Shown: positions 10,701 through 19,964 of the stretch, in pieces
Position numbering within the stretch: the stretch's first letter is position 1
Layout: every line of letters begins with the position of its first letter
NCBI GenBank assembly: GCA_022648165.1
Contig: JALCLX010000004.1
Location: forward strand, 124,001 to 188,000
Reading direction: 5' to 3'
DNA: 64,000 nucleotides
Source of the DNA: Ancrocorticia sp.
GTDB taxonomy: Bacteria; Actinomycetota; Actinomycetes; Actinomycetales; Actinomycetaceae
Made by a program: the position numbers and the translations under genes
The notes under the pieces: model-generated
What the model was told of the DNA's origin: nothing
The model's database searches: none
The model's input: only the letters and a program-made list of their open reading frames with translations

Positions 10701-12232
10701 GCGTCCAACGGAGGGTTTGTGACCTGGGCGAATTGTTGCGAGAAGTAATCGAACAACAGGCGTGGACGGTCGGAGAGCACAGCGATGGGCGTATCGTCTC
10801 CCATCGATCCCTTCGCTTCTGCTCCCTTCTCGGCCATCGGCTTAATGAGTACCCTGACTTCTTCCGTGGTGTATCCGAAAGCCTGCTGGCGGCGCGCCAC
10901 AGACGTGTGCGAATGATCCACATGCTCCCGATCCGGAAGATCCGAGAGATGAACGGCGTTGGCCTCGAGCCATTTGTCGTATGGTGCGGAATGCGCCAGA
11001 GTACTTTTGATTTCCTCGTCTTCGACGATCCGGTGCGCCGCTGTATCTACCAGGAACATCTTGCCGGGCTGCAGCCGTCCCTTGCGAACCACGTGCTCCG
11101 CAGGAATGTCCAGCACACCCGACTCGGATGCCAAAACAACCAGGCCTGAGTCTGTTACCCAAAAACGCCCTGGCCGCAATCCGTTGCGGTCCAGCACCGC
11201 GCCAACTTGCACGCCGTCGGTAAACGTAATTGAGGCTGGGCCGTCCCAAGGCTCCAGGAGATTCGCATGGTACGCATAGAAGGCCCGCAAGTCCGGGTCC
11301 ATGTCGTGATTCTGTTCCCACGCTTCCGGAATCATCATGCGCACCGCATGAGGCAGCGAACGCCCACCGAGATAGAGCAGCTCAAGCACCTCGTCGAAAC
11401 TTGCGGAATCAGAAGCCGCCAGGTTCACTGGCAGCAGGTCCTTAATATTCCCCAGAAGATCCGAATTCAGCGCCCCTTCCCTGGCCGCCATCCAATTGCG
11501 GTTTCCGCGCACGGTGTTGATCTCTCCGTTGTGGGCCACCATGCGGAACGGTTGGGCCAATGGCCATGACGGAAAAGTGTTTGTGGAAAAACGCGAATGG
11601 ACCACCGCAATGCCGGAGGCAAATTGCGGGTCAGATAAGTCCAAGAAAAACGGAAGCAGCTGCTTCGTGGTCAGCATGCCTTTGTAGAGCAAGGTGCGTG
11701 AAGAAAGGGAAGCGAAGTAGATCCCTTCAATTTCGGCACGTTTACGAACGCGATATGCCTTGCGATCCAGATCAATACCGGTGCTCCCAGCAGGATCGGT
11801 CACGAAGAACTGACGGAATGTAGGCATACAGGCTAAAGCCGTTGGCCCGATCATGGACGAATCGACCGGGACGGTGCGCCAGCCCAAGACATCCAGGCCT
11901 TCCTCTGCCGCTATGTCTTCAACAGTTTTCACGGCCTCGCCACGTTCACCGATCCCCGGCAGAAACGCCATGCCAACTGCGTATGCCCCAGGTTCGGGAA
12001 GGTGAAAGTGCGTCACCGAACGCAAAAACGCGTCCGGAACCTGAACTAAAATACCGGCGCCGTCGCCAGTGTTCTCCTCGGCGCCCACTGCGCCACGATG
12101 GTCCAGATTCTCAAGTGCAGTGATCCCCAGATCGACGATCTCGCGCGATGGAGCACCGGAGAGATTGGCTACAAATGCCACTCCGCACGCGTCATGTTCG
12201 AAATCTGGGTTGTAGAGGCCTGATGCTTCCAT
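7721..12232 (-). CDS. gltB: glutamate synthase large subunit
   Basis: 1503 residues from ATG 12232, with GGGAGG at good spacing. It converts glutamine and 2-oxoglutarate into two glutamates. The N-terminal Ntn-type glutaminase nucleophile is Cys16 (HDACGVAF), exposed after removal of a 15-residue propeptide. The FMN barrel is in the centre, with TGEGGE and [15 protein letters not shown]. The [3Fe-4S] cysteines lie near residues 1110-1125 ([15 protein letters not shown]). The C-terminal beta-helix (GXXGXG repeats) runs from about 1250. The length is that of the complete bacterial alpha subunit. This is the first gene of gltBD. Confidence 0.98.
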   Translation of the reverse strand: MEASGLYNPDFEHDACGVAFVANLSGAPSREIVDLGITALENLDHRGAVGAEENTGDGAGILVQVPDAFLRSVTHFHLPEPGAYAVGMAFLPGIGERGEAVKTVEDIAAEEGLDVLGWRTVPVDSSMIGPTALACMPTFRQFFVTDPAGSTGIDLDRKAYRVRKRAEIEGIYFASLSSRTLLYKGMLTTKQLLPFFLDLSDPQFASGIAVVHSRFSTNTFPSWPLAQPFRMVAHNGEINTVRGNRNWMAAREGALNSDLLGNIKDLLPVNLAASDSASFDEVLELLYLGGRSLPHAVRMMIPEAWEQNHDMDPDLRAFYAYHANLLEPWDGPASITFTDGVQVGAVLDRNGLRPGRFWVTDSGLVVLASESGVLDIPAEHVVRKGRLQPGKMFLVDTAAHRIVEDEEIKSTLAHSAPYDKWLEANAVHLSDLPDREHVDHSHTSVARRQQAFGYTTEEVRVLIKPMAEKGAEAKGSMGDDTPIAVLSDRPRLLFDYFSQQFAQVTNPPLDAIREELVTSLVSVAGPEPNLLEEIPEHARKLVVDYPVIDNDALAKIRTIGRYPEEGKGLSTEVISGLYRVSGGSKSLRARLDAICAEADAAINRGVSFLILSDRNGSPELGPIPSLLLTSAVHHHLLRKHTRTKVALFVEAGDVREVHHVSLLIGYGATAVNPYLALETVESLARSGEINVTPEQAAKNLLSAFGHGLLKVMSKMGISTVASYRGAQVFQAIGLSQELVDEYFTGTPSPLGGAGLDVIADEVRQRHMVAYPANGISPAHRVLEVGGQYQWRRDGEQHMNNPETVFLLQHSTRTRSYKEFKRYSTLINDQSKKLMTLRGLFKLKLGELDPIPIEDVEPVESIMKRFSTGAMSFGSISQEAHETLARAMNMVGARSNTGEGGEMPERLYDPARRSAIKQVASGRFGVTSEYLVNADDIQIKMAQGAKPGEGGQLPAQKVYPWVAEVRHSTPGVELISPPPHHDIYSIEDLAQLIHDLKNANPRARIHVKLVSEVGVGTVAAGVAKAHSDVVLISGHDGGTGAAPLTSIKHAGAPWELGLAETQQTLVLNGLRDRIVVQTDGQLKTGRDVVVAALLGAEEFGFATAPLIVSGCVLMRVCHKDTCPVGVATQNSELRKRFSGKPEYVVTFFEYIAQEVREILAQLGLHSIEEAVGHVELLDTQDAIRHWKSQGLDLSKILARPHPAPGSTLHQSVGQEHGLEHALDVTLIEICQEAIEKGTHVEVDLPIHNVNRTVGTMLGSEVTRRYGGEGLADGTIDITLRGSAGQSFGAVLPRGITLRLVGDANDYVGKSLSGGIISVRPDALSSFAPEQNVIAGNVIGYGATSGEIFLRGLVGERFGVRNSGATLVAEGAGDHCGEYMTGGVLMVLGPTGRNFGAGMSGGTAYVLDFDPKTLNPLAAEKGDLLLSEPDSADVEEIRNLLQRHVDFTGSEVAQALLETEGFERFTKLVPRSYARMTAALNSAVAQGLDISNSTVWTDIMEATRG

Positions 12233-12243
12233 GGGTTCCTCCC

Positions 12244-12261
12244 GGTTCAGTTGTCTGAACC
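12244..12261 (-). promoter_or_regulatory. small hairpin abutting the gltB ribosome-binding site
   Basis: GGTTCAG and CTGAACC pair perfectly around loop TTGT, directly beside the Shine-Dalgarno CCTCCC/GGGAGG at 12238-12243. The stem could influence ribosome access or protect the 5' end of the gltBD mRNA. Its function is inferred from position only. Confidence 0.4.
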
Positions 12262-12274
12262 ACTACAACACGCC

Positions 12275-12326
12275 AGATAACACCACCGAAACAATGTCTC
12301 ACAATCTGGACACCCATTTTGAGACA
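12275..12326 (-). promoter_or_regulatory. candidate gltBD promoter with overlapping inverted repeat
   Basis: On the minus strand TTGTGA (12299-12304) and TTATCT (12275-12280) are separated by 18 bp, a plausible -35/-10 pair about 43 bp upstream of the gltB start. An inverted repeat TGTCTCA (12295-12301) ... TGAGACA (12320-12326) overlaps the -35 element and could be an operator for a nitrogen or amino-acid regulator. No known consensus was matched with confidence. Confidence 0.4.
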
Positions 12327-12336
12327 CGTGCTGGCG

Positions 12337-13347
12337 CTACTCCGCCTGTGCGGCCACGCCCTCGGGACCTGCCGATTCGTCTGTCACCGCATCGGTCTTC
12401 TCTGCAATATCCGGGTCTCTATCCTCCGCGGTGCCCTGGTCCTTATCTTCCGCGGTGGCCTGGTCCTTATCTTCCGCAATATCCGGGTGCTTTTTGAGAT
12501 AACGTTCCCGCGCGGCATCGGACAACCAGATATCGTTGACAGCTGGATTCTTCCGATACCGCTTGCGAAGCAAGATAAATGCAATGAGTCCACCCACGAA
12601 TACGATGACCGACGTCCACACGTTCAGCCGGATCCCGAAGAATGTGTTAGCAGTATCGATGCGTAGCATCTCGATCCACACGCGTCCGCTGGTATACCAC
12701 ATGATGTAAGCGGCAAAGAGCTGCCCACCTACCAGATGGAAGCGTTTCTCAATCCCCAGCAGAACCCCCGCGCCGATCAGGCACCAGATCATCTCGTAAA
12801 GGAAAGTGGGGTGGAATAGCGTTCCCGCCGGGTAATTCCCCACAATGTGCTGCGGGTCAATCTCTAGACCCCACGGCAGCGTAGTAGGGCGCCCGTAGAG
12901 TTCCTGATTGAAGTAATTACCTATGCGTCCTATCGCCTGAGCTACCAGCAGCGCCGGCGCCAATGCGTCCGCTACTGGCGTGAGGCGTAGGCCCAACCTG
13001 TGGCAGGCGATAAAGGCGCCCAGGGCTCCCAACGCGACTGCGCCCCAAATGCCAAGCCCACCTTCCCAGATATAAAGCGCGCGCACGGGATTCTTTCCGG
13101 GCCCGAAGTAAAGTTCATTATCAGTGATGACATGGTAAAGCCGCCCACCGATAATCCCAAAGATTACCGCGAGAAAAGCAATGTCAAGAGACGCCTCCGC
13201 CGGCCCGCCCTTCGCGCGGTACCGCCTGTCCATGATCCACCATGCAAGTACGATGCCGGTGAGTATCGCAAATGCGTATGCGCGCAGTGGAAATGGACCG
13301 AGATGCCACACCCCTTGTGGGGGTGAAGGGATCGAAGCCAGGATCAT
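12337..13347 (-). CDS. lgt: prolipoprotein diacylglyceryl transferase
   Basis: 336 residues from ATG 13347, with AGGAGC three bases upstream. This membrane enzyme moves a diacylglyceryl group from phosphatidylglycerol to the lipobox cysteine of prolipoproteins. The Lgt signature appears as AIGRIGNYFNQELYG, with HPTFLYEMIW further on, and several hydrophobic helices are clear. After the last helix (about residue 270) comes a charged cytoplasmic tail with an eight-residue repeat of the type EDKDQxTA. The tail is extra to the catalytic core and encoded by a 24-bp tandem repeat. It ends the his-trp-lgt gene string; the FKBP lipoprotein at 19080 is a likely substrate. Confidence 0.96.
   Translation of the reverse strand: MILASIPSPPQGVWHLGPFPLRAYAFAILTGIVLAWWIMDRRYRAKGGPAEASLDIAFLAVIFGIIGGRLYHVITDNELYFGPGKNPVRALYIWEGGLGIWGAVALGALGAFIACHRLGLRLTPVADALAPALLVAQAIGRIGNYFNQELYGRPTTLPWGLEIDPQHIVGNYPAGTLFHPTFLYEMIWCLIGAGVLLGIEKRFHLVGGQLFAAYIMWYTSGRVWIEMLRIDTANTFFGIRLNVWTSVIVFVGGLIAFILLRKRYRKNPAVNDIWLSDAARERYLKKHPDIAEDKDQATAEDKDQGTAEDRDPDIAEKTDAVTDESAGPEGVAAQAE
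12426..12473 (-). repeat. 24-bp tandem repeat inside the lgt tail
   Basis: Two copies (12426-12449 and 12450-12473) differ at one base, with degenerate copies following. The unit keeps the reading frame and encodes an eight-residue charged repeat, so copy number can change without a frameshift. Confidence 0.85.
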
Positions 13348-13372
13348 GGTGCTCCTCAGCGTTTATGACGGA

Positions 13373-14200
13373 TCACTGCTCACCGTGAGCAGCGCTAGCC
13401 AGCGCTTCGGCCGCCTTCCTCATTTCTGGGATGCCCGAAGTGCCGTCGAAGAGGCATCGTACCAGAGCCGATCCTACAATCACCCCATCTGCATAGGACG
13501 CCACTTCTTTTGCCTGAGCTGGCGTAGAAACGCCGATCCCCACGCACACACGCTCCGCACCGGCTGCTCGAGTACGTTCGACGAGCCCGCGCGCGCCCTC
13601 GTCCAAAGAGGCTCGCGTGCCCGTTACCCCCATAGTCGATGCAGCGTAAACAAAACCGCGGCTCGCGCGCGCCGTTAGCTTCAAACGCTCAGGGCGCGAG
13701 GACTGCGCTACCAAGAAAATTCGGTCCAAATCGTAAAGATCGGAGGCGGCTATCCAGTCGCCTGCCTCGTCGGGTATCAGATCTGGTGTGATCAGGCCCG
13801 CTCCTCCGGCATTCGCGAAATCGCGCGCGAAATCCTGAACACCATAACGGAAGATGAGGTTGTAGTAGGTCATCGATACGGGGACGGCCCCAGTACCTGC
13901 CACTGCCTCGACCGCTGGAAAAATATCGCGCACCCGAAATCCCCTGCCGAGTGCCTGCTTCGCCGCCTTCTGGATCGTGCCACCGTCCATCGACGGATCC
14001 GAGTAGGGCAGGCCCAGTTCAATAATGTCCGCACCCGCAGCAGCAAGCTCTTTCGCTGCCAGAATGCTTGTTTCGAGGTCGGGGAATCCGACGGGCAAGT
14101 ATCCGATGAAGGCCGCATGACCTCGCGAGGTCCACGTGTCGATGGCTTCACCCGTGCGCTTGGGGTATGCCGTGTTCTCGCTCTGGTTCGCCGCGTTCAC
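13373..14200 (-). CDS. trpA: tryptophan synthase alpha subunit
   Basis: 275 residues from GTG 14200, preceded by ACAGGAGAGC. It cleaves indole-3-glycerol phosphate to indole, which is channelled to TrpB. The catalytic glutamate and aspartate lie in [19 protein letters not shown], and the phosphate-binding loop includes GVIVGSALV. The start overlaps the trpB stop as GTGA, so translation is coupled to trpB. Lgt follows 25 bp downstream. Confidence 0.97.
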   Translation of the reverse strand: MNAANQSENTAYPKRTGEAIDTWTSRGHAAFIGYLPVGFPDLETSILAAKELAAAGADIIELGLPYSDPSMDGGTIQKAAKQALGRGFRVRDIFPAVEAVAGTGAVPVSMTYYNLIFRYGVQDFARDFANAGGAGLITPDLIPDEAGDWIAASDLYDLDRIFLVAQSSRPERLKLTARASRGFVYAASTMGVTGTRASLDEGARGLVERTRAAGAERVCVGIGVSTPAQAKEVASYADGVIVGSALVRCLFDGTSGIPEMRKAAEALASAAHGEQ

Positions 14201-15423
14201 AGCTGCTCTCCTGTCCCATCGATACCAAAATAGTCCATGGCAGTGGATACATCCTTATCGCCCCGCCCGGACAGATTCACGAGTATCGTAGGCGGTTTTT
14301 CTCCAGCAGCCTGCGCCTCGAGCCCAAGTTTGATAGCCCCAGCGAGTGCATGCGACGATTCGATCGCGGGGATGATCCCCTCCTCACGGCTCAGCAGCCG
14401 GAACGCCTCCATCGCTTCTGCATCCGTAATCGGGCGATACTCCGCTCGCCCAATCGACGCCAACCAGGCGTGTTCAGGCCCAACGCCCGGATAATCTAGG
14501 CCCGCGGAAATCGAATGGGACGCGATAGTCTGGCCGTCTTCGTCTTGGAGCAGATAACTGCGTGAACCCTGGAACACACCGAGCGAACCCGCGTTGATTG
14601 TCGCAGCAGTCCTGCCAGTTTCCACGCCTTCACCGCCGGCCTCGAAACCGTAGAGCCGAACGCTTGGATCATCTAAGAAGGCATTAAAGATCCCAATCGC
14701 ATTCGAACCCCCACCTACGCAGGCGCACACGATATCCGGAAGCTCACCCGTCAATTGCAGAACCTGGGCGCGTGCCTCGTCTCCGATGACGCTTTGAAGA
14801 TCACGAACCAGCCCCGGGAAGGGATACGGGCCGGCTGCAGTGCCAAAGATATAGTTTGTATTCGCGACGTTTGTAACCCAATCGCGGAATGCCTCATTGA
14901 TCGCGTCCTTCAATGTGGCTGATCCTGCGGTGACAGAGATAACGCGCGCACCCAACAGCTCCATGCGTGCCACGTTCAACGCCTGGCGGCGCACGTCCTC
15001 CGCCCCCATGTAGATGGTGCAATCCAAACCCAACAGTGCAGCCGCCGTCGCTGTGGCGACCCCGTGCTGGCCCGCTCCAGTCTCCGCAATCACACGCGTT
15101 TTACCGACGGCCCTGGTGAGAAGTGCCTGACCCAACACATTGTTGATTTTGTGCGAACCAGTATGGTTCAGATCTTCACGTTTCAGTATGACCCGCGCGC
15201 CCCCAGCGTGCCGCGCGAAACGCGGAACTTCAGTGATGATGGACGGGCGGCCAGAGTATGTCCGGTTCAGGTGGTCCAGCTCTTGGCGGAAGTCCGGATC
15301 CACTTTGAGACGTTGCCAAGCGTCAGCCAGATCGTCAAGTGCGCCGACCAGGGCCTCCGGAACGTACCGTCCACCAAATTCACCGAAATATGGGCCAGGA
15401 GCAGCCCGCAACATCTCACTCAC
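14197..15423 (-). CDS. trpB: tryptophan synthase beta subunit
   Basis: About 408 residues from GTG 15423, which has GGAAAG at 8-nt spacing and lies 4 nt after the trpC stop. ATG 15414 is an equally possible start; ATG 15444 or the longer start at 15504 would overlap trpC. It condenses indole with serine to make tryptophan. The N-terminal [15 protein letters not shown] is typical. The PLP lysine is in HTGSHKINN, and the glycine-rich phosphate loop is [10 protein letters not shown]. It overlaps trpA by 4 bp. Confidence 0.97.
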   Translation of the reverse strand: MSEMLRAAPGPYFGEFGGRYVPEALVGALDDLADAWQRLKVDPDFRQELDHLNRTYSGRPSIITEVPRFARHAGGARVILKREDLNHTGSHKINNVLGQALLTRAVGKTRVIAETGAGQHGVATATAAALLGLDCTIYMGAEDVRRQALNVARMELLGARVISVTAGSATLKDAINEAFRDWVTNVANTNYIFGTAAGPYPFPGLVRDLQSVIGDEARAQVLQLTGELPDIVCACVGGGSNAIGIFNAFLDDPSVRLYGFEAGGEGVETGRTAATINAGSLGVFQGSRSYLLQDEDGQTIASHSISAGLDYPGVGPEHAWLASIGRAEYRPITDAEAMEAFRLLSREEGIIPAIESSHALAGAIKLGLEAQAAGEKPPTILVNLSGRGDKDVSTAMDYFGIDGTGEQL

Positions 15424-15427
15424 TTCT

Positions 15428-16246
15428 TCATCTTTCCATTGCATCCAACGACGGGTGTTGCCCAGCCGCAACCATGTCACGGACTGCCGCAAAGGGATTC
15501 CCACTCGTCACAAGAGCCTCCCCCACAAGCACGGCATCCGCCCCCGATCGCGCATAACTCACAATGTCCTGTGGGCCGCGCACGCCCGATTCGGCGACGC
15601 GGGTGGCATAGCTAGGCAGCACGTCAACAACCTGATCAAAGACGGAAAGATCCACTTCCAGCGTCTTCAAATTTCGCGCATTCACGCCGATCACGCGCGC
15701 GCCGGCATCGATAGCGCGGCGAGCCTCTTCACGGTCGTGAACTTCCACCAGCGCGGTCATGCCTAAGGAGTGAACGCGCTCGATAAACGATGTCAATACA
15801 GTCTGTTCGAGCGCCGCTACGATCAACAAAACCATATCCGCGCCGTGCGCTCGCGCCTCCCAGATCTGGTAAGGCGTCACCACGAAGTCCTTCCGTAGGA
15901 CAGGAATGTCAACGCTCCCCCGTACCGCATCCAGATCGGCCAATGATCCACTGAACCGCCTCTGCTCAGTCAAAACTGAAATAGTTGCCGCCCCGCCACG
16001 TTCATATGCGTGCGCAAGTTCCGCCGGATCCGGAATCTTTGCAAGCGCCCCCTTGGATGGAGAGGAGCGTTTGCATTCGGCGATAATCTTGACGCTGCGA
16101 TGTTCGCTATCGCGCAGCGCCGCCTCGGCATTGAGCGCCCCAGGAATCCGCGAGGCGCGTTCTTTGAGCTGGTCAAGGCTTACAGCGGCCTCCCGCTGCG
16201 CCAGATCTTCACGAACTCCAGCGATGATATCGTCCAGCACTGTCAT
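15428..16246 (-). CDS. trpC: indole-3-glycerol phosphate synthase
   Basis: 272 residues from ATG 16246, a single-domain TIM barrel without a fused TrpF. It cyclises carboxyphenylaminodeoxyribulose phosphate. The N-terminal substrate-binding segment is [13 protein letters not shown], followed by [18 protein letters not shown] and [11 protein letters not shown], and the C-terminal phosphate loop is [12 protein letters not shown]. It sits 9 bp after trpE. No trpF gene is nearby; in actinobacteria this step is usually done by the bifunctional PriA, which would be encoded elsewhere. Confidence 0.97.
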   Translation of the reverse strand: MTVLDDIIAGVREDLAQREAAVSLDQLKERASRIPGALNAEAALRDSEHRSVKIIAECKRSSPSKGALAKIPDPAELAHAYERGGAATISVLTEQRRFSGSLADLDAVRGSVDIPVLRKDFVVTPYQIWEARAHGADMVLLIVAALEQTVLTSFIERVHSLGMTALVEVHDREEARRAIDAGARVIGVNARNLKTLEVDLSVFDQVVDVLPSYATRVAESGVRGPQDIVSYARSGADAVLVGEALVTSGNPFAAVRDMVAAGQHPSLDAMER

Positions 16247-16255
16247 AATGTCACC

Positions 16256-17827
16256 CTACCGCGTGGGAGCACCACCGCCGGACGCGCGTCCGAGCGTGCT
16301 CGCAACCTGGACGGCGCGCACTGCGGCCGCCGCTTTATTTGTGGTTTCGATGAATTCTGTCGCGGGAACTGAATCCGCGACGATGCCGGCACCCGCCTGT
16401 ACGGTTGCCGTCCCCTGATAGATCACTGCCGTGCGGATCGCGATTGCCAGATCCGCATTGCCGGAGAAATCCATATATCCGATCACTCCGCCGTAAATGC
16501 CGCGGCGCGCTGGCTCTAGCGCGTCGATGATCTCCACGGCACGCGGCTTTGGTGCACCTGACAGTGTACCGGCGGGAAAAGTGGCAGCCAAGCAATCGAC
16601 CGCATCGAAACGCGGATCCAGCTTGCCCGTCACGGTAGAAGAAATGTGCATAATGTGGCTGAAGCGCTTAATCTCCATGTATTCGGCCACTTCAACCGTT
16701 CCAGGTACGCAAACCTTAGCCAAATCATTGCGTGCCAAATCCACCAACATAACGTGCTCGGAGAGTTCCTTAGGATCCTTCAGGAGCTCTGCGGAGAGTT
16801 TTTTGTCTTCCGCCCGCGTTGCGCCACGAGGCCGCGAACCCGCGATTGGGAAGGTGCTGATTGTGGTTCCGCTCAACCGCATGAGCGTCTCAGGAGATGA
16901 GCCGACCACGGCGAAGCTTCCGCCCGCCCCATCAGTCAAGTTCAGGTGATACATATATGGGCTCGGATTGATCGTACGCAACACGCGATACACGTCCAAC
17001 GGATCGGCGGCGCAATCGACGTCCGCACGCTGCGAAAGCACCACCTGAAACACTTCACCGTCGCGAATTGCCCGTTTACCAGCGCGAACAGCGTCCTCAA
17101 AAGCAGGCTGCGGCGTCCGCAACCGCGGTTGCGGAGTGGCATCGCGGGCTACGCTCATCGCGCCAAGCGGCAGCGGGGTATCAAGTCGTTTCTCCATCTC
17201 TTGCAGCCGCGCACATGCCGCCTCATATGCAGCATCCACACCTGTCGGTGTGTTGTTGGCGTTGACCGCATTGGCGATGAGCCACACGGTTCCTTCCTTG
17301 TGATCCACCGCCACCATATCTGTGGCGAGGCACATCACCGCATCCGGAGTAGGAAGCTCGCGCGGCGCATGCCGTTTGAGTTTTGGTTCCCAGTCGAAGA
17401 GAGTGTCCCATCCCAGCGCACCCACCAAGCCACCGGTCAGCGGCGGCAGGCCAGGCACGGCGTGCGTCCGTAACTCCGTGAGAGCGGATTCCAGCAGCTG
17501 CGTTGTTTTCCCCTCACGGATTATTCCCGCAGGAACATCACCCACCCATCTCGCGTGTCCGTTTCGCGCAACAAGTTGCGCCATAGATCGCACGCCAATA
17601 AATGACCAGCGGGACCACACGTCGTGTTCGGCGGATTCCAAAATGAAGGTGCCTGTCCCTTCGGCGAGCCTGCGGTAGATACCCACAGGAGCGGCATCGT
17701 CTATCAGAAGCCGTGTCACAACGGGGATCACGCGGCGCGTCACAGCAAGCGTGCGAAAATCCTCGAGAGACGGCCATACCGCACCCCAGGCTAACTGCTG
17801 TTGATCATGGACCTTAGGGTCACTCAT
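16256..17827 (-). CDS. trpE: anthranilate synthase component I
   Basis: 523 residues from ATG 17827. It makes anthranilate from chorismate with ammonia supplied by a glutamine amidotransferase subunit. Chorismate-binding motifs include [48 protein letters not shown] and the C-terminal [19 protein letters not shown]. The start overlaps the hisI stop as ATGA. The amidotransferase (trpG) is not in this window. Confidence 0.97.
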   Translation of the reverse strand: MSDPKVHDQQQLAWGAVWPSLEDFRTLAVTRRVIPVVTRLLIDDAAPVGIYRRLAEGTGTFILESAEHDVWSRWSFIGVRSMAQLVARNGHARWVGDVPAGIIREGKTTQLLESALTELRTHAVPGLPPLTGGLVGALGWDTLFDWEPKLKRHAPRELPTPDAVMCLATDMVAVDHKEGTVWLIANAVNANNTPTGVDAAYEAACARLQEMEKRLDTPLPLGAMSVARDATPQPRLRTPQPAFEDAVRAGKRAIRDGEVFQVVLSQRADVDCAADPLDVYRVLRTINPSPYMYHLNLTDGAGGSFAVVGSSPETLMRLSGTTISTFPIAGSRPRGATRAEDKKLSAELLKDPKELSEHVMLVDLARNDLAKVCVPGTVEVAEYMEIKRFSHIMHISSTVTGKLDPRFDAVDCLAATFPAGTLSGAPKPRAVEIIDALEPARRGIYGGVIGYMDFSGNADLAIAIRTAVIYQGTATVQAGAGIVADSVPATEFIETTNKAAAAVRAVQVASTLGRASGGGAPTR

Positions 17828-18210
17828 ACGTGGGCCTCCTCGATCAATCCCGTGACCGGCAGATCACCGCCTGCCTCGAAGCAGGAACGGGCTCCGGTAT
17901 GGCACGCAGCTCCCACTTGTATGGCGTCAACGAGCAGACAATCCCCGTCACAATCCAGCCGCACCCGGCGCACCAACTGGATGTGACCGGACGTATCGCC
18001 TTTGCGCCAATACTCTTGGCGCGAACGAGACCAGAACCATACCCGGCCACTTGTCAGTGTGCGCGCTAAAGCGACATCGTTCATGTATCCGACCATCAGA
18101 ATGTCGCCATTTTCGGCGTCTCGGATCACGGCCGCTACTAATCCTTGCGCATCGAAGCGCACTCGCGCTGCGATGTCCGGGGCTAATTGTTCCGTTTCAT
18201 CAACGCTCAT
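17824..18210 (-). CDS. hisI: phosphoribosyl-AMP cyclohydrolase
   Basis: 128 residues from ATG 18210. It opens the purine ring of phosphoribosyl-AMP, the third step of histidine synthesis. The metal-binding aspartates are in [11 protein letters not shown] and the zinc cysteines in [27 protein letters not shown] is the family core. No HisE domain is fused, so the pyrophosphohydrolase is separate. It overlaps hisF upstream and trpE downstream by 4 bp each. Confidence 0.97.
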   Translation of the reverse strand: MSVDETEQLAPDIAARVRFDAQGLVAAVIRDAENGDILMVGYMNDVALARTLTSGRVWFWSRSRQEYWRKGDTSGHIQLVRRVRLDCDGDCLLVDAIQVGAACHTGARSCFEAGGDLPVTGLIEEAHV

Positions 18211-18980
18211 CGAACTTCAAACCCTTCTGCCCGCAGGTGGTCCTTCACCTGTCCAATTGTCAATTGCCCAAAATGGAACACGGAGGCCGCCAACACGGCG
18301 TCGGCACCGGCGCGCACGGCTGCAGAAAAATCCTCCACACGCCCCGCCCCGCCCGAAGCGATGAGTGGGAGATTCACGGCAGATCGAATCGCCTGCGTCA
18401 TCTCAATATCAAAACCGACCTCTGTGCCATCCGCATCCATCGAGTTCAGGAGGATCTCCCCAGCGCCCAGCTCTTGGCCGCGATACGCCCATTCCACAGC
18501 GTCGATACCCGTGGATCGCGTACCTGCATGAGTGGTGACTTCGAAACCGGAAGGCGTATGGACGTCGTCACGCACGCGCCGCGCATCCAGGGATAGCACC
18601 ACCACCTGGTTGCCAAACTGATCCGCGATCTCGGTGATGACCTCGGGGCGCGCAATTGCTGCGGAGTTGATTTCAATCTTGTCCGCTCCGGCTTCCAAGA
18701 GCACGCGCACATCGTCAACGGTACGAATTCCACCGCCCACGGTCAGCGGCACAAAAACCTGCTCGGCAGTCCGCCGCACAACATCGAGAATCGTGGCACG
18801 CCCACCTTTTGTTGCTTCGACATCGAGAAACGTAATCTCATCGGCACCGGCGCGATCGTATGCGTACGCCAACTCTACGGGATCGCCGGCGTCGCGAAGA
18901 TTCTTAAAATTCACGCCTTTGACCACGCGCCCTGTGCTTTTCACATCCAGGCACGGGATGACTCGAATAGCAACGCCCAT
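18207..18980 (-). CDS. hisF: imidazole glycerol phosphate synthase cyclase subunit
   Basis: 257 residues from ATG 18980, with AGGAAAGGA upstream. It uses ammonia from HisH to close the imidazole ring. The two catalytic aspartates are in the N-terminal RVIPCLDV and in VVLSLDARR, and the half-barrel repeats show ITFLDV and [14 protein letters not shown]. It is the first gene of hisF-hisI-trpE-trpC-trpB-trpA-lgt. HisH is not in this window. Confidence 0.97.
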   Translation of the reverse strand: MGVAIRVIPCLDVKSTGRVVKGVNFKNLRDAGDPVELAYAYDRAGADEITFLDVEATKGGRATILDVVRRTAEQVFVPLTVGGGIRTVDDVRVLLEAGADKIEINSAAIARPEVITEIADQFGNQVVVLSLDARRVRDDVHTPSGFEVTTHAGTRSTGIDAVEWAYRGQELGAGEILLNSMDADGTEVGFDIEMTQAIRSAVNLPLIASGGAGRVEDFSAAVRAGADAVLAASVFHFGQLTIGQVKDHLRAEGFEVR

Positions 18981-19002
18981 CGCGATCCTTTCCTATTGCC
19001 AC

Positions 19003-19021
19003 GGTAACACCATAGGTTACC
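19003..19021. promoter_or_regulatory. palindrome upstream of hisF
   Basis: GGTAAC-N7-GTTACC is a perfect 6+6 bp inverted repeat 23 bp upstream of the hisF start, where a promoter or operator for the his-trp operon would be expected. The regulator is unknown and chance is not excluded. Confidence 0.3.
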
Positions 19022-19079
19022 TGGAACACTGCCAGTTTGCCGGTTATGTTTGGCAGGCGAAACGGCGTGGGCCTCACGT

Positions 19080-19964
19080 CTAGCCGTCCGTAGCCTGCGC
19101 GGACGGGCTCGCAGAATCGTCTCCCGGGAGCACCGCCAAAATGTCGACGACGGCGATTCGGTCGCCCTGCCCAGACGCCTCCGAACTGGGAATGAGTACC
19201 AGCACACGCGAACCAACTGTTTGATCGACCAGTCCCTCTTGGAGTCCCTCCATCAAGCTAGTCAGCGCCACGGAGACTGGGCCAGAGCCTGACCAACTGG
19301 AGTCGAGGACCTTCCCCGATTCGTCTGTCACGACATACTGGATAGCCAGCTGATCGCCGGCGCTCACCTGCTCGCCAGAACCGGTGATCAGCGGTTGGAC
19401 AGTGAGATCGTGAAAATGCGAAGGATTTGCCACAATATAGGGGCCGCCATCGTCGGATTCCTCCACGGTGGGCATGCCTTCTGGTGCAGGTGAGGGCAAC
19501 GTGACCCGGGTGCCATGCGCCATGGTGTACAAAACATCCACCACCACGATCTCCACCGCATGCGGATCCGTTGGCGAAAGGCCAGGGCGTTCCACGAGCA
19601 CACGGCTTCCTTCTGTAACCCCCACCAGCGCCGACGCGATTTCCCCCACGCCCTCCTCGTTCGCAGTAGTCAACCGGATTTGGCCGGTCTGATAACCGGA
19701 GACCAATTCACCCGTGCGCGAATCGAACGACGTGGCGCGCAACAGCAAGGCATCGCCCGAGCGCACCACTTGTCCCGCGCCCACCGAAACCACAGAACTC
19801 GTCAAGTCCGAAATTTCGGGAGCCGACTCTATCGTGATCGTCACTGGCGCCCCGAAATTTCCAGAAATCGTGATGGTGCCCGGGCCGGTTTGCGCTGCTT
19901 CGTGCCCGCAGGCCGCCAACGCCAGCGTGAGGAGCACAGCCACCAGTGCATTCCACAGTCTCAA
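19080..19964 (-). CDS. FKBP-type peptidyl-prolyl isomerase lipoprotein
   Basis: 294 residues from ATG 19964. A signal peptide with lipobox LAAC (Cys about residue 19) predicts an anchored extracytoplasmic lipoprotein processed by Lgt. Two FKBP-like segments are visible: about 60-145 (VVRSGDALLLRATSFDSRTGELV) and about 195-280 (VSAGDQLAIQYVVTDESGKVLDSSW ... ALTSLMEGLQEGLVDQTVGSRVLVLIP). The second is nearer the consensus. The likely role is folding of secreted proteins. Its start overlaps the pafA stop as ATGA; an FKBP gene after pafA is a common actinobacterial arrangement. pafBC, which often follow, are absent here. Confidence 0.9.
   Translation of the reverse strand: MRLWNALVAVLLTLALAACGHEAAQTGPGTITISGNFGAPVTITIESAPEISDLTSSVVSVGAGQVVRSGDALLLRATSFDSRTGELVSGYQTGQIRLTTANEEGVGEIASALVGVTEGSRVLVERPGLSPTDPHAVEIVVVDVLYTMAHGTRVTLPSPAPEGMPTVEESDDGGPYIVANPSHFHDLTVQPLITGSGEQVSAGDQLAIQYVVTDESGKVLDSSWSGSGPVSVALTSLMEGLQEGLVDQTVGSRVLVLIPSSEASGQGDRIAVVDILAVLPGDDSASPSAQATDG

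Noticed and set aside
12426-12473. CRISPR-like repeats
   Set aside because: The units are contiguous with no spacers and encode an in-frame peptide repeat.
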